From: Dipteris shenzhenensis
Lineage: Eukaryota; Polypodiophyta; Polypodiopsida; Gleicheniales
Strand: one strand, 5' to 3'
NCBI GenBank assembly: GCA_047967505.1
Contig: CM106541.1
DNA: 64,000 nucleotides
Shown here: positions 55,001 through 64,000 of the stretch, one piece after another
Layout: each line of letters opens with the position of its first letter
Position numbering within the stretch: the stretch's first letter is position 1
The notes under the pieces: generated by a model
What the model saw: only the letters and a program-made list of their open reading frames with translations
Told to the model about the DNA's origin: nothing
The model's database searches: none
Translations under genes and position numbers: made by a program

Positions 55001-56092
55001 TGCAGACTTGATTGTTTATGACAGTGGCCATATAGTAGTTTTCCACACAAACAGTCTTCGTAAGCAAGTTCATGCAGCTGCCCTCATGCAGAGCCACAAG
55101 ATGACATTGAAAATAAACATCTACTTGGATGAACCTATGAGATTGAGTACAGGAACTCCCTATGGGATGGAGGTACTTCTTTGGACTTTTCCATTTGGAA
55201 AGACATTGTCAATAGATCAATGACATTCTTTATTTTTATTGTTGGAGCAGGATTTAGGTGTGATTCCTATTGAGGTTAGATGATTTTGACATTGTGTTTC
55301 TATTAGACATTTTTCCACTCACCTTAAGCTTGTTTGACTTGCAAGTGCATTTATTGATGATGTCTGTGTATCCTCGGGGGGTGCACTACTAAGAAGCCCT
55401 ATGTAAAATCCCCTCAGCTAAAATTTCTCCCACAATAAAAACACTCCTCTTTACTTATGAACTAAATGAATTGTTTCAAAAATTGAATTAAAAAACTCCT
55501 CCTATTATTGTAATTCTTATATTTTTTTCCAAAAAGTTGGACTAAAATACCCCTCCTTTTGAATGCACATGGTAGACAATTTTTTTAGGTGAACCCCGCA
55601 AGCGTGTATCATAGGAAGGGATACATTCCATTTGCAATCAAGCATTTTGTTGATGGGCTTATCATGTGATTGTCTCCTTCACTTTCTATCTACTTCTACT
55701 AGACGAGTATATGGCGATGGCACTTTATGTCATGGTACATTTCCCATTGTGTATTATTGAAATTTGCATTGTGGTATTTTGTTACACAATGGCCATTAAA
55801 TGTTTTTCAGGAGGCTTGGAGAAGAGCCCTCAATTCATTATAGTTTTGATAGACACCATTAGGTGGGAGTGTAATTGATCTAATGATGGGTTGTGGCATC
55901 ACCATTGAGGCCTCCTTGCACTGTGGCAGACTTGTTTGTAGTATGGATAAGGACAAGAGGACGGTGTCTTTTGTGGAGGAACATTATATTACTTTTGGGG
56001 ATGTTGAACGAAAACAAGATGATCATTACAGTAGCGATGAGGAAGAAGTGTATGATGGCATAATGAAATTGGAGGATCCAGAGGATGACTAG
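52079..56092 (+). pseudogene. ParB-like (DGNHR) plus methyltransferase-like gene carried by the MULE-like element
   Basis: A multi-exon plus-strand gene. From 52079 to about 52830 one frame runs through four stops (TAG, TAG, TGA, TAG) and encodes a basic, serine-rich N-terminus, then TMGKQSKEMSFTLRKDNYIE, FILAMQTMDGPHILVIED and ICxDGNHRLARWTKETYE (52676-52720). DGNHR followed by a helix is the signature of the ParB/sulfiredoxin fold, known from ParB-type nucleases. Later frames include WLGIDNPKLGDEWFKLV (about 53520), LDLLRNAQIPNEMRVQCLTK (53600), KGIVPKHPDVIQTWKNIED (54090), and at 54870 WGKPRQWSVDLVVLDLPIG with SITSWNE, then DLIVYDSGHIVVFHTNSL and GTPYGMEVLLWTFPFGK. The pattern W-S-V-D-hydrophobic-D-x-P-x-G then SW, a VVF strand and a late E-x-x-x-W strand resembles DNA adenine/cytosine methyltransferases with DPPY; here the motif is DLPI, one C-to-T change from DPPI. 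The gene ends with an acidic tail (SSDEEEVYDGIMKLEDPEDD). Domain calls are inferences from motifs. Confidence 0.45.
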
Positions 56093-57191
56093 TGCGGTAC
56101 ATTTGAATTGGCATTCTAGTATTTTCTATCTTTTTTAAAAGAAATTGTAATAATGAATTTGCTTGCCATTGACATAATCCTTCTAAACGATTGAAGTATG
56201 GTACCAATGCGTAAAAGGTTACAGATTTGTAGGCATGTCAAGAGGATGACAACCCTCCTAAGAAAAAGCTCAATTTGGCTGCTAGATGTATTTTTGTGGA
56301 TGACATGGCACTAGAGGAAAAGATACTCTAATCTAAGCTACAATTGGCATCTACTTTGGTGCTATTATTACTACTTTGTTTGAATGCCTAGTGGATTGCT
56401 TTGGATTTTTGTTCCATTCTATGGAAATTATGTGAAATGTGGAACTAAAAAAGCTCTTAATAGTGTATTTTGTTGCCACAAACAACATCTTGGCACCAAA
56501 TAGTTGGTAGTTTTAACTATTAATATGTGAGTATGATATTATTGATGTCTTCATGTAAGCTCCAAGATATTGCCAATAATGTTATTTCCCTTGAGTCTAT
56601 TGTGGTAGTCTTTAGAAGGTAAGGATTCTTATTTATAAGTGCAAAAATACATTATGTCAACAAAAAATGCTCATTCAAATCATGGATGCACACTTAGTCT
56701 AATGTGCTCATATTAAATGTGGTGGCCTTGTTGGCTAGATGAACACTCCATTTAAGGATGCATGTATGCTACATGGTGGATGGTTTCCATTTAAGGGTGC
56801 ATGTATGCTACATGGTGGATGGTCTCCATTTAAGAATGTCAAACTTTTGATGGTGCATGTATGCTATACATGGTATGTTGGTGGCATAGCCTTGTTGAAT
56901 TCAAGATAGTTTTGCAGAAATTGGTGTAATAACAAGTGCATGTGAACTTTATTTAAGGGTTGAAAACTGGGAGCTTCTACAATTTACCCATGCTAGTGCA
57001 AATTGCCATGATCTATTGCACCAAAGTCATGATAAATATTTCAACGAGACTAAAATATCAACACGTGGTTATATTTTAAAGATGTAGTTAAAATGTGTGA
57101 TCTTAGTTTTATTTTTAGCATATGCACAAGGGTATACACACAAAAAACTCGTAAACTCTCTAACAAAAAACTGGCTATTTAGTTGCACTCC
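56093..57191. other. Right subterminal region of the MULE-like element
   Basis: No gene is seen after the acidic tail. Near 56730-56860 a 40-60 base unit (GGGTGCATGTATGCTACATG, GTGGATGG.. TCCATTTAAG) is repeated three times. The last 50 bases form the degenerate inverted repeat matching the left terminus at 9297. Confidence 0.6.
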
Positions 57192-57203
57192 ACCAAGGGG
57201 AGG

Positions 57204-57543
57204 TGTTGAGACATATGGTGCCATGTGCACATAGATTAGAGGCTAAGGTATGGTATAGAAATGTATTAAAGTAGCCACCCTAGGATGTGGACTACATGAG
57301 AGGATGCGGATCGAGGACATCCACAAGGAGAGATGTGGATCAGAGGATCCCACAAGTGTTGACTATTCTAAGGGCTCTCTCTATATAAGAAGCCTATCAT
57401 GTGTTGTTGAATACACATTGCAATAGATATACATTTGTTATCTCCCTCTCATGTCTTATGTAGTATGCTTTGAACCTCCTTAGTTCTTTTGTTAATCTTG
57501 TGTGCACTAGGCTTAGTGGCGATCACATATTGTATCTTTCTCA
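57204..57543 (+). repeat. 3' LTR of non-autonomous LTR element copy 1
   Basis: Starts TGTTGAGACATATGG, ends TCTTTCTCA; 340 bases. It is preceded by the polypurine tract ACCAAGGGGAGG (57192-57203), of which the first nine bases are the right-hand TSD of the MULE-like insertion. TATATAAGAAGCC (near 57381) is the promoter. TACTT (57544-57548) is the TSD of the whole element. Confidence 0.92.
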
Positions 57544-57548
57544 TACTT

Positions 57549-58130
57549 TGGTTGCTACCACAATGGATGTAGATCTAAACCCTAGTTAAACCTTGTGATA
57601 AAAGGCATTCTTGTTTCTCACCTCCCATATTGCCAGAAGGACTGTAGGCCTCATGTACGGCCAGCTAGATGCTAACGTGGAAGGCATCTTTGATGCCTTG
57701 CCCAGCAAGGGAATCTGCCATTGATGTCCTAAAGAGAATTTGGCCACTATAGCTGACCTATGAACAACACATTCCACCTTATGCCACGCTTCTCTGACAA
57801 ACAGTCATTTCCAAAGAAGATGCCTCAAGTCCTCCAATGCCTTGCTGCATAAAACACACCCTAGATTGATAGGGACTCTCTTACTAATCTTCGCTTTAAC
57901 TGGCAACCACCGATTCAAAATTTTCCACATCAAAAATTTCACTGTCCCTACCTCACACCCCTTCCAAATTTGTGTTATTCTTGCCCTCCACCAAGCAGCT
58001 CATTGTGCTATCTTCCATGTATGGACTTATAGCTTCCCTGGAAGCTTGGAAGACCTCCCTACTGGACGTACACGGTCCCGGCAACACCCACAACACCTCG
58101 CTCCCCACCTTTGATGTTATGCAAAAATTC
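57549..58130 (-). pseudogene. LINE reverse transcriptase zinc-binding (zf-RVT) region
   Basis: Minus-strand frames read VKFLMWKILNRWLPVKAKIS, KRVPINLGCVLCSKALEDLR and HLLWK, a stop, LFVREAWHKV, then PTVLLAIWEVRNKNAFYHKV. This is the zf-RVT domain at the C-terminus of plant L1-type LINE ORF2 (C-x2-C ... H), followed by the usual W..W..RN...F motif. It continues at 7014 after the nested insertions. Upstream (58131-58500) no clear motif was found. Several stops are present. Confidence 0.82.
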
Positions 58131-58768
58131 AAATCGCCTCATAGACTTATAATGGCTTCCACGGCAGATCTAAATGTATAGTTGTTGGACGTCTGCACCA
58201 TCATCCTAGCAACACCCATAACCCCGCACTTCCTCCATGTCTCCACCGTTGATCTTATGCAAAAGCTCAATTGCATGCCTTACCTACAACACATCTCATT
58301 TTATGCTTCCCCTGACCATGAATGTCTCCCACCAGCTGCTGCTGTTGCTATCCCACAGTTGAAGTGGAGCATGTCCTTAGTTTTGGTAGATTTCTATCTG
58401 TTTACAAGGCAACTAGCTGTCAACTCCAAGGGCAAGCCTCAAATACACTGCAATGATGTGGGAGTTTTGTGAGGTGATCATCAATGCATCACTTGGGGAT
58501 ATCAAGTACTCGCAGCCTAATGATCTTTTCCCCCTTCTCATTTAGAGAGGAAATTACGAGGTTGCTGCTATATAGGCGATCATGTCCCCCTTCTCAGCAT
58601 TCAGGTCTGTATTATACTCGTGCTAGATAGATTTCTTGGCTTACTGTCAGAGAGCTTGTTCCTTGATGTTATTCTTCCTCCATGTTTGTGTTAAAGAGTG
58701 AGATATGGAGATTGTGTAGATCCAGGTTCCATAGAAATAGTAATGAAAATAAATTAATTCATTAATAT

Positions 58769-60054
58769 TGTAAAATACGAAGAGGTGGTCTAAAAGACAC
58801 ACTGGTTCGTATAGACACTATGTAACACATTGATGCTTCAATATGACGTAATAGTTGAATTCACCTCTTCAAGATTTCTATATGGTATCCCGCATAGACG
58901 CGGAACGAACCCACTGCGAAGTGTGATACGTACGATCTGATCCGGACCCCAGATCCACAAATGGCCAATGCCGCAGCTTCTCAAACTTTCAAAGTCACCA
59001 AACTCACTGACACAAATTACCAGCCGTGGTGGCGGATAACAATGGAACTTCTGCAAAATAGGACCTCCTTACAGTCGTTGACGGCAATTCACCAATGCCT
59101 GACCCGAGCGTCCCTGCCAATGCACAAGCCATCAGCGCGACGATTGGAAGGCGAAAGATGTCAACGCGATATTAGAACTTCTCCTCCATATAGATGATGG
59201 AGCAAAGCAATCAGTAAGAGCCCTCCAAACTGCGCATGAGATTTGGGAGCAATTAAAGGAAACCTATGAACAAAAGGGTGGTTCGTCGTCTCAGATTTTG
59301 TACCTGAAAAAGGTCATGCGATTGACAATGTCTGACACAGCGGAAGACATTCCCAAATTCTTGCATACCTGGCGACAAGCAATGGATGAATTAGTCCTCT
59401 CTGGAATTGTCCTGGACCAAAAGGTACCGGCAATGTGACTTCTCGCGGCACTTCCTCCTTCATGGCTAGTGTTTAATTCTACACTCGCTGCTAAGCCCAA
59501 CCTGACGTTACCCCATATTATCCTTGAAATCCTTGAAGAACACGCTCTACGTGAAAAAGTGGACAGTACGTCGAACACCACCACGGATTTGGCTATGTAT
59601 GCTTAACGCAATTCGAAGCTCCGACGACCAAACCACGGTCGTAACAAACCGTCAAATAATCTCAATAGAAATAAGAATTCCTGCCACGGCAATCCCCATC
59701 GTTCTGATGATCCCAAAGCCAATCCGCAAAACTTTAGAGTCGATCTAAAGCCTCACTGCCAAATATGCAGTCGTTCTCACAAAACCAGTGATCGTAGGTT
59801 CAGTGAAACCAAAAAAGGCAAAAACAAGATGCGAGCTGCCAATTGTGCTTCTGACTCAGGCAACGAACCTCCTCCTTAAAGCCACCATATAATTCCAATC
59901 TATGGCATGCCATTGCCTCTCCATACTGTCCATTTTCTTAATTTTGTAAAATACAAAGAGGTGTAGTCTAAAAGGCACACTCGTTTGTATCCGACACTAT
60001 GTAACACTATATTATATGACGTAATAGTGATTTCACCTATTCAAGATTTCTATA
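58769..60054 (+). mobile_element. Small gag-only retroelement with about 110-bp terminal direct repeats
   Basis: Direct repeats 58769-58881 and 59945-60054 share TGTAAAATAC.AAGAGGTG, GTCTAAAAG.CACACT, ACACTATGTAACAC and CAAGATTTCTATA. Between them is a gag gene and nothing else. Short LTRs with gag only fit the TR-GAG class of plant retroelements. TGGTATCCCGC (58882) after the first repeat resembles a primer binding site. The repeat ends are TA rather than CA, no polypurine tract is obvious and no TSD was found, so it is old or the limits are off by a few bases. Confidence 0.65.
58961..59879 (+). pseudogene. Copia-type gag (UBN2) of the gag-only element
   Basis: Starts MANAAASQTFKVTKLTDTNY with QPWWRITMELLQ, shifts frame at about 59070, then reads AILELLLHIDDGAKQSVRAL, AHEIWEQLKETYEQKGGSSS, LYLKKVMRLTMSDTAEDIPK and FLHTWRQAMDELVLSGIVLD, the normal UBN2 gag order. 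A zinc knuckle CQICSRSHKTSDR lacks its last cysteine (R instead). A TGA at about 59438 replaces a likely CGA. The frame ends at TAA 59877-59879 with no protease or pol. Confidence 0.85.
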
Positions 60055-60574
60055 GAAGTATTCTCTTGCCGTGTAGGTGACAAAGTTTGGATGTGGTGGA
60101 ATGTGTATTGCTTGGTCCTCTGAGCATATGGTGGCTCAATCTTGCATTTCATCACATCATGGGCGGAAATGTGCAAGGGAGAGAAAGTCTCTCACCCTCC
60201 TTGTCATAACCGGGGATCTTTCTCACATGGCAGGGATGTTTTTATCGAAGCTATGATTATATATTAATATAAAATCTTGGCGAAAATTTTCAAGGTCAAT
60301 CTTTTAGTTTCACAACAGTAGTAGAATTTAGTACTTTTTTTTATTTTTTCTTTTAAATTTTGAAGGAAATTTTGTAAATCCTTGCGAAAATTTAATTTTT
60401 TTTGCATAAAAGTTTCAAATCCTGGTGAATGTTTCAAACATTTATTTTTATTAGGCCATACAAACTTTTGATGCCAATATAAAAGTTTAGCTTCTTAACG
60501 AAAATCATCGATGCTCCACGGCAAGTCCCTTTACATACTACATACTCAAATATGTCAATGGGAGCAGTGCGAAG

Positions 60575-60954
60575 ATGTTTTGGTTCAGCAAGGAAGAGGT
60601 AGAAAAACTAAAGGTAGCAGCAGCTGCAAGCGGGGTGGATGTGAAGGATGCCAGAAGGTTCTCATCTTACGAAGTGCTATTAGCACATTGCGCATATATG
60701 GAGGGTGATAATGAAGGTGAGAGGGCTGGAGAAATCAAGGAAGAAAAATGTATTCAGTGGCATGTAACATCAGGGGGAAGCTAAAGCCACCCTCATCGAA
60801 AACGTTCTTTGGGAATGTGATACCTATGCCATTTGCAGAATCAACAGTAGGAGACGTAACAACTACGAGCTTGGCATACGTTGCCAGATTGCACGACAAT
60901 TCAGCATCAATGAGATAATAACGTTGATAAGGGACTAAAAAGAACACAAAGAAT
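60575..60954 (+). pseudogene. BAHD acyltransferase fragment, copy 1
   Basis: Reads FWFSKEEVEKLKVAAAASGV, DVKDARRFSSYEVLLAH, then shifted frames with ACNIRGKLKPPSSKTFFGNV and PFAESTVGDVTTTSLAYVAR. This resembles the central part of plant BAHD acyltransferases (HCT/BAHD: F..E.I..LK..A ... S.F..L.AH.W ... R..L.PPLP..YFGN), enzymes that transfer acyl groups from CoA thioesters to alcohols or amines. The catalytic HxxxD and DFGWG motifs are absent. A run of A (AAGAAAAATG) shifts the frame near 60750. Confidence 0.65.
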
Positions 60955-61262
60955 CCAGAAGGTTCTCATCTTACGAAGTGCTATTAGCACATTACACATA
61001 TATGGAGGGTGATCATGAAGGTGAGAGGGCTGGAGAAATCAAGGAAGAAAACGTATTCAATGGCATGTAACATCAGGGGGAAGCTAAAGCCACCCTCATC
61101 GAAAACGTACTTTGGGAATGTGATATCTATGCCATTTGCAGAATCAACAATAGGAGACGTAACAACTACGAGCTTGGCATACGTTGCCAGACGGCATCGT
61201 AATTCAGCATCAATGAGATAATAACATTGATAAGTGACTACAAAAAGAACACAAAGAATCCA
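60655..61262 (+). repeat. 304-bp tandem duplication within the BAHD fragment
   Basis: AAGGTTCTCATCTTACGAAG starts at 60655 and again at 60959. The two units differ at a few positions only. The second unit has GAAAACG where the first has GAAAAATG, so it keeps the RGKLKPP frame open a little longer (61009-61221). The duplication is younger than the decay of the gene. Confidence 0.92.
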
Positions 61263-61349
61263 TTGGGCATGGCAACTCTCCTTATAGGCCTAGTCAAATC
61301 TTCACAAGGGCTTTTCTCCTTCCCAGAGGCAGTAGAGCGATTACATATT

Positions 61350-62001
61350 CTAGCATAGTGCTCTTGTAATCAATTCTTCATGCTTGGCTTTTTTTTTCCC
61401 ATAGGCGACCGATTTGCAACCCAACTGCATGAATAGAGTCCGGCACATTTTCTCAAAAAAAGAAATGAGCTGGATCTTATCTAGAGCAAGGCACCTCTTT
61501 CCAGGTAGGCAAACCATTGTCAAAACGATGAAAGCTGCTCTAGCTAAGTACACATAGGAAAATAACTTGTTTGCTTCTCCTTCCTCTTCCTCGTAGCAAG
61601 CTTCCTGTATGACTCTAGGAGTTGCTTGGGCACCCACTGATACCGTTTTGTCTTTATCATCATAGTTGCCTACTCTGCCTTGGGCTTCCTATAACTCGAC
61701 TACATGTTCGTGCTCAAGAGGAGGAACCTCTACTAGAGCATTCGATAGGCCAAGCTTCCCGTGCAATGGTGCCTTTCCTCCTCCTCGTCCTCTTCTTCGT
61801 GTAGTCACCCAAACTATTTGTGTGATCTTTGGCATTTGAGCCAGTTGGAATGACAGCCCAAGCACTCAAATGCCTTAATGCCCTACCCCTTTTGCATCCT
61901 TGACAAATTGGTTGTTGAATTTTAAAAATTTCTCAAAGTTTAAGATTTATAAATAAATTCTTGAATTTTATTCCTCGAAATTGAAGGCAACCTATGATCC
62001 C
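61350..62001. other. Unassigned stretch with short frames
   Basis: A 95-codon minus frame (61637-61350) has LPGKRCLALDKIQLISFFEK and many lysines; I do not recognise it. No repeat, intron pattern or transposon terminus was identified. Composition does not stand out. Confidence 0.3.
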
Positions 62002-62067
62002 AGCTTTGAGACCCAGCGGACCGGGTCTCTAACCCATCGTAGACGGGTCATGCTTCTCGTGTATCAT
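62002..62067 (-). repeat. Double-hairpin module, copy 2 (inverted)
   Basis: Reverse complement of 27887-27952 with a few changes: ACCCGTCTACGATGGGT (one stem mismatch) and GAGACCCGG...GCTGGGTCTC. The flanks beyond TACACGAG on one side and GGGATC on the other do not match copy 1 well. Confidence 0.65.
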
Positions 62068-63232
62068 GAAATGAATGGAATGTAGTGTTCACCCCATGTA
62101 TTTCTTGAGCAATGTTCCTTATTCTCTCTTCAACTTCATTTCTTAAGATACTTTTTCCAGCCTTTACACTAGTGATCACGGTATTTAGAGCCATCCATTG
62201 AATTTCTTTCCCACAATCTCAGTCATGCAATAGAAGGCAAGAGGGGGGCGATCATGAAAGAGGTGCAATCCTTTCCAAAAGAAGCAATTGAGGGTGGAAA
62301 GATAGAACTTATTTGAGGGTTCTTGTCGTTAAAAGGAAAGATGAAAGCTCTACACAATTTTACTTTAAGGCAGATTGATCCATAGATCCAAAGGAAATAG
62401 AAGACGAAAGCAACCACGCAATGATATGTTTACACATAGAATTCGTTTCCGAGTTTGTTCATTGATACGTTAGCATTCGAAGGTGAAGAAGGATGCTAAA
62501 TACAGATGATGATCATGCTAAAGTCCCCAAGAGTAGCGCAAAAGGGAAACAAAAGTGCCTATGATTTACTCTACACAATCTATGTGAATGTGAAGGCAAT
62601 CTATGTGGATGATGTATATTGGAAGATCTGATCACTCTAAATGATTCCGATTGGTAGGAGATCCCGCAACTTAGTTATCTAATTCTAGAGCTCTATTTCT
62701 TGTGGGTGATGAGCAAAAACACATTTTTGAAGAAAGGATGGCGGTTGTCTTTCTTTGATGATGGCGACGGAATGCACAGAAGGAGACACATATCCAATAG
62801 GAGGTGGAGATTTCTTGATCGGATGGTTTCAGAGCTTGACCAGGAGGATTTCTAAGCTTAAGGAAGGATTTTTGAAACAGATTGTTCGTGGAAAGAAGCA
62901 CTCGAAAAGTTAAAGATGAGGAGGTTGTAGATAATTTCAAACATTTTGGGACCAAAAAGATCCGATATAACCGAGACGAAAGCTACCAACCGCACGCCAT
63001 GTAAAATTGCCCACCACCATGCTGTCCACATATAGGTTGGCCAAAATCACATATCCCACCTTCATTACCTTTCAAGATGCCACCAGCACGATTAGCATGG
63101 GCATGTTACTCCACCTGAAAACAACACTCCCTACTCTTTCACCTCACACTCTTCTGTATAGCTGTTGCTCCTTCACTGGTGACCATGTCAAACTGGAATT
63201 TACATAGATCCATGGCATTGATGGTAGCCCCA
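62068..63232. other. No recognised gene
   Basis: Short frames (62223-62417, 62671-62955 on the minus strand, 63007-63207 on the plus strand) match no known family and show no splice pattern. No tandem repeat or terminal repeat was noticed. Confidence 0.4.
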
Positions 63233-63264
<32 letters not shown>

Positions 63265-63322
63265 AAATTAGCTAAAACATATTTAAAATAGATATATATA
63301 TATATATCCCTCTCCTCTATCT

Positions 63323-63377
<55 letters not shown>

Positions 63378-63551
63378 CTATCTCTCTCTATCAATATTGA
63401 TAGAGAGAGATAGAGATAGATAGATAGAAAAAAGGTAAAATAGTCCAAGTTCATAAATATTATACTATATATATAATATTATATTATATTTAAATAATAT
63501 ATTATATCTTATATATTATATTACATTATATATAATTTATATTATCTCTTT

Positions 63552-63598
<47 letters not shown>

Positions 63599-63780
63599 TT
63601 ATATTTATATTTATATTTATATTTATATATATTGTGTGTGTATGTATATATACATACATAATAATATAATATAATATATAACATATAATAAATATAATAT
63701 TCTAATTTAATATATTATTATATATATATATATATATCATATATAATATTATAAATATTATAACATGTCTACGCAACTCC
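63233..63780. repeat. Low-complexity (CT)n, (TA)n and (TATTTA)n block
   Basis: (CT)n tracts at 63233-63259, 63325-63360 and 63553-63586 alternate with (TA)n and (TTTATA)n runs. A 66-base palindrome lies at 63363-63428. The rest of the window (63781-64000) is a GC-richer stretch without coding. Confidence 0.95.
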
Positions 63781-64000
63781 ACGTCATCTACGCGTAGTTT
63801 GCAGTGTGCCATGCCAAGTCATCTGTATGTGCAATGTCACACAGCCCTGTGATGATCACCCCCTCATTGACTGTCCCCCACCCCCTCTATTTGTAGACCC
63901 ATCTGCGCCATGCCGTCACGCGCAGCCCTGCTAACGTGCCACATCGCGCTGCCTCCGTGCCATGTGGCAATTTGTTCCCCACCAACAATGCCACATCATG

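Larger units (their letters stand above)
9297..57191. mobile_element. MULE-like DNA transposon with 9-bp TSD, heavily nested
   Basis: The 9-mer ACCAAGGGG occurs at 9288-9296 and 57192-57200, at the exact point where the LTR element's polypurine tract is broken; 9-bp TSDs are the hallmark of Mutator-like elements. The inner 50 bases at both ends form a degenerate inverted repeat: left AAGTTTTTTCATGTGGAG and, reverse complemented, right AGTTTTTTGTTAGAGAG, both followed by TTT..GA.TTTTTT. The element contains a SWIM zinc-finger gene near the left end (minus strand) and a ParB/methyltransferase-like gene near the right end (plus strand), both reading outward. Copia, Helitron and CACTA insertions lie between. 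Without the two mapped nested elements it would still be about 25 kb, so further undetected insertions are likely. Confidence 0.7.
7015..57543 (+). mobile_element. Non-autonomous LTR retrotransposon, copy 1, split by a MULE-like element
   Basis: Two LTRs starting TGTTGAGA and ending TCTTTCTCA (7015-7379 and 57204-57543) are flanked by the same 5-bp TSD, TACTT. A primer binding site follows the left LTR and a polypurine tract precedes the right one. The internal part is only 7380-9296 plus 57201-57203; a MULE-like element of 48 kb sits between these with its own 9-bp TSD. Removing that insertion rebuilds ACCAAGGGGAGG directly before the 3' LTR, exactly as in copy 2 at 43694. The real element is about 2.6 kb with no pol, so it is a LARD/TRIM-type element moved by a copia relative. 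Confidence 0.88.

Noticed and set aside
27887-62067. A single transposon bounded by the inverted double-hairpin modules
   Set aside because: The 57543/57549 LINE junction and the MULE boundary cut across this interval, so the two modules cannot be ends of one element inserted as a unit.
1-64000. tRNA or rRNA genes
   Set aside because: No cloverleaf with conserved box A and B spacing or rRNA core sequence was noticed; the TGGTATCAGAGC strings are retroelement primer sites, not tRNA genes.

Overview
This window is nuclear DNA from a land plant, with no organelle or prokaryotic gene order. The plant assignment rests on the transposon families (Ty1/copia, Tat-lineage Ty3/gypsy with two RNase H domains, CACTA, MULE-like, Helitron, LINE), GT-AG introns, tRNA-Met-type primer binding sites (TGGTATCAGAGC), and host-gene fragments of plant type (BTF3/NAC-beta, BAHD acyltransferase). 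The long (GA)n and (TA)n tracts and the very high repeat load suggest a large genome such as a fern, lycophyte or gymnosperm, but the species cannot be read from the sequence. No intact single-copy host gene was found; nearly everything is mobile DNA or its remains.

The main structure is a nest of insertions, resolved from target site duplications (TSDs). A LINE on the minus strand (coding part 57549-58130, 3' tail 6791-7014) is split by a non-autonomous LTR retrotransposon (LTRs 7015-7379 and 57204-57543, TSD TACTT on both sides). That element is split exactly in its polypurine tract by a MULE-like DNA transposon (9297-57191, 9-bp TSD ACCAAGGGG). Inside lie: an old copia element (10811-24627, TSD CATGG) that interrupts a SWIM zinc-finger gene; a younger copia element (18457-23913, TSD CCACT/CCATT) in the 3' LTR of the old one; a Helitron with a RepHel gene (29963-34889) and two flanking small genes; and a CACTA element (42490-51405, TSD TCA) that itself carries a second copy of the non-autonomous LTR element (43694 to about 46562). 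So about 50 kb of the window is one insertion site.

Left of the nest are a truncated Tat-like gypsy element on the minus strand (about 870-5100), a CACTA transposase fragment (5097-5687) and a LINE fragment (5915-6480). Right of it are a small gag-only retroelement with short terminal repeats (58769-60054), a tandemly duplicated BAHD acyltransferase fragment (60575-61262) and a microsatellite-rich end (63233-63780).

Two observations deserve most attention. First, the MULE-like transposon carries near its right end a plus-strand gene (52079-56092) with a ParB/sulfiredoxin-like DGNHR motif followed by a region resembling a DNA methyltransferase, while near its left end a minus-strand gene ends in a SWIM zinc finger; the two genes point outward toward the two termini. 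Second, a 3.3-kb segment full of paired (GA)n/(CT)n tracts occurs twice in inverted orientation (12180-15528 and 37563-40879) and looks almost identical between copies, although one copy sits inside an old, decayed copia element. Most coding sequences are broken, and many stops fit C-to-T changes at CAG, CGA or TGG codons, as expected of methylated, silenced repeats.
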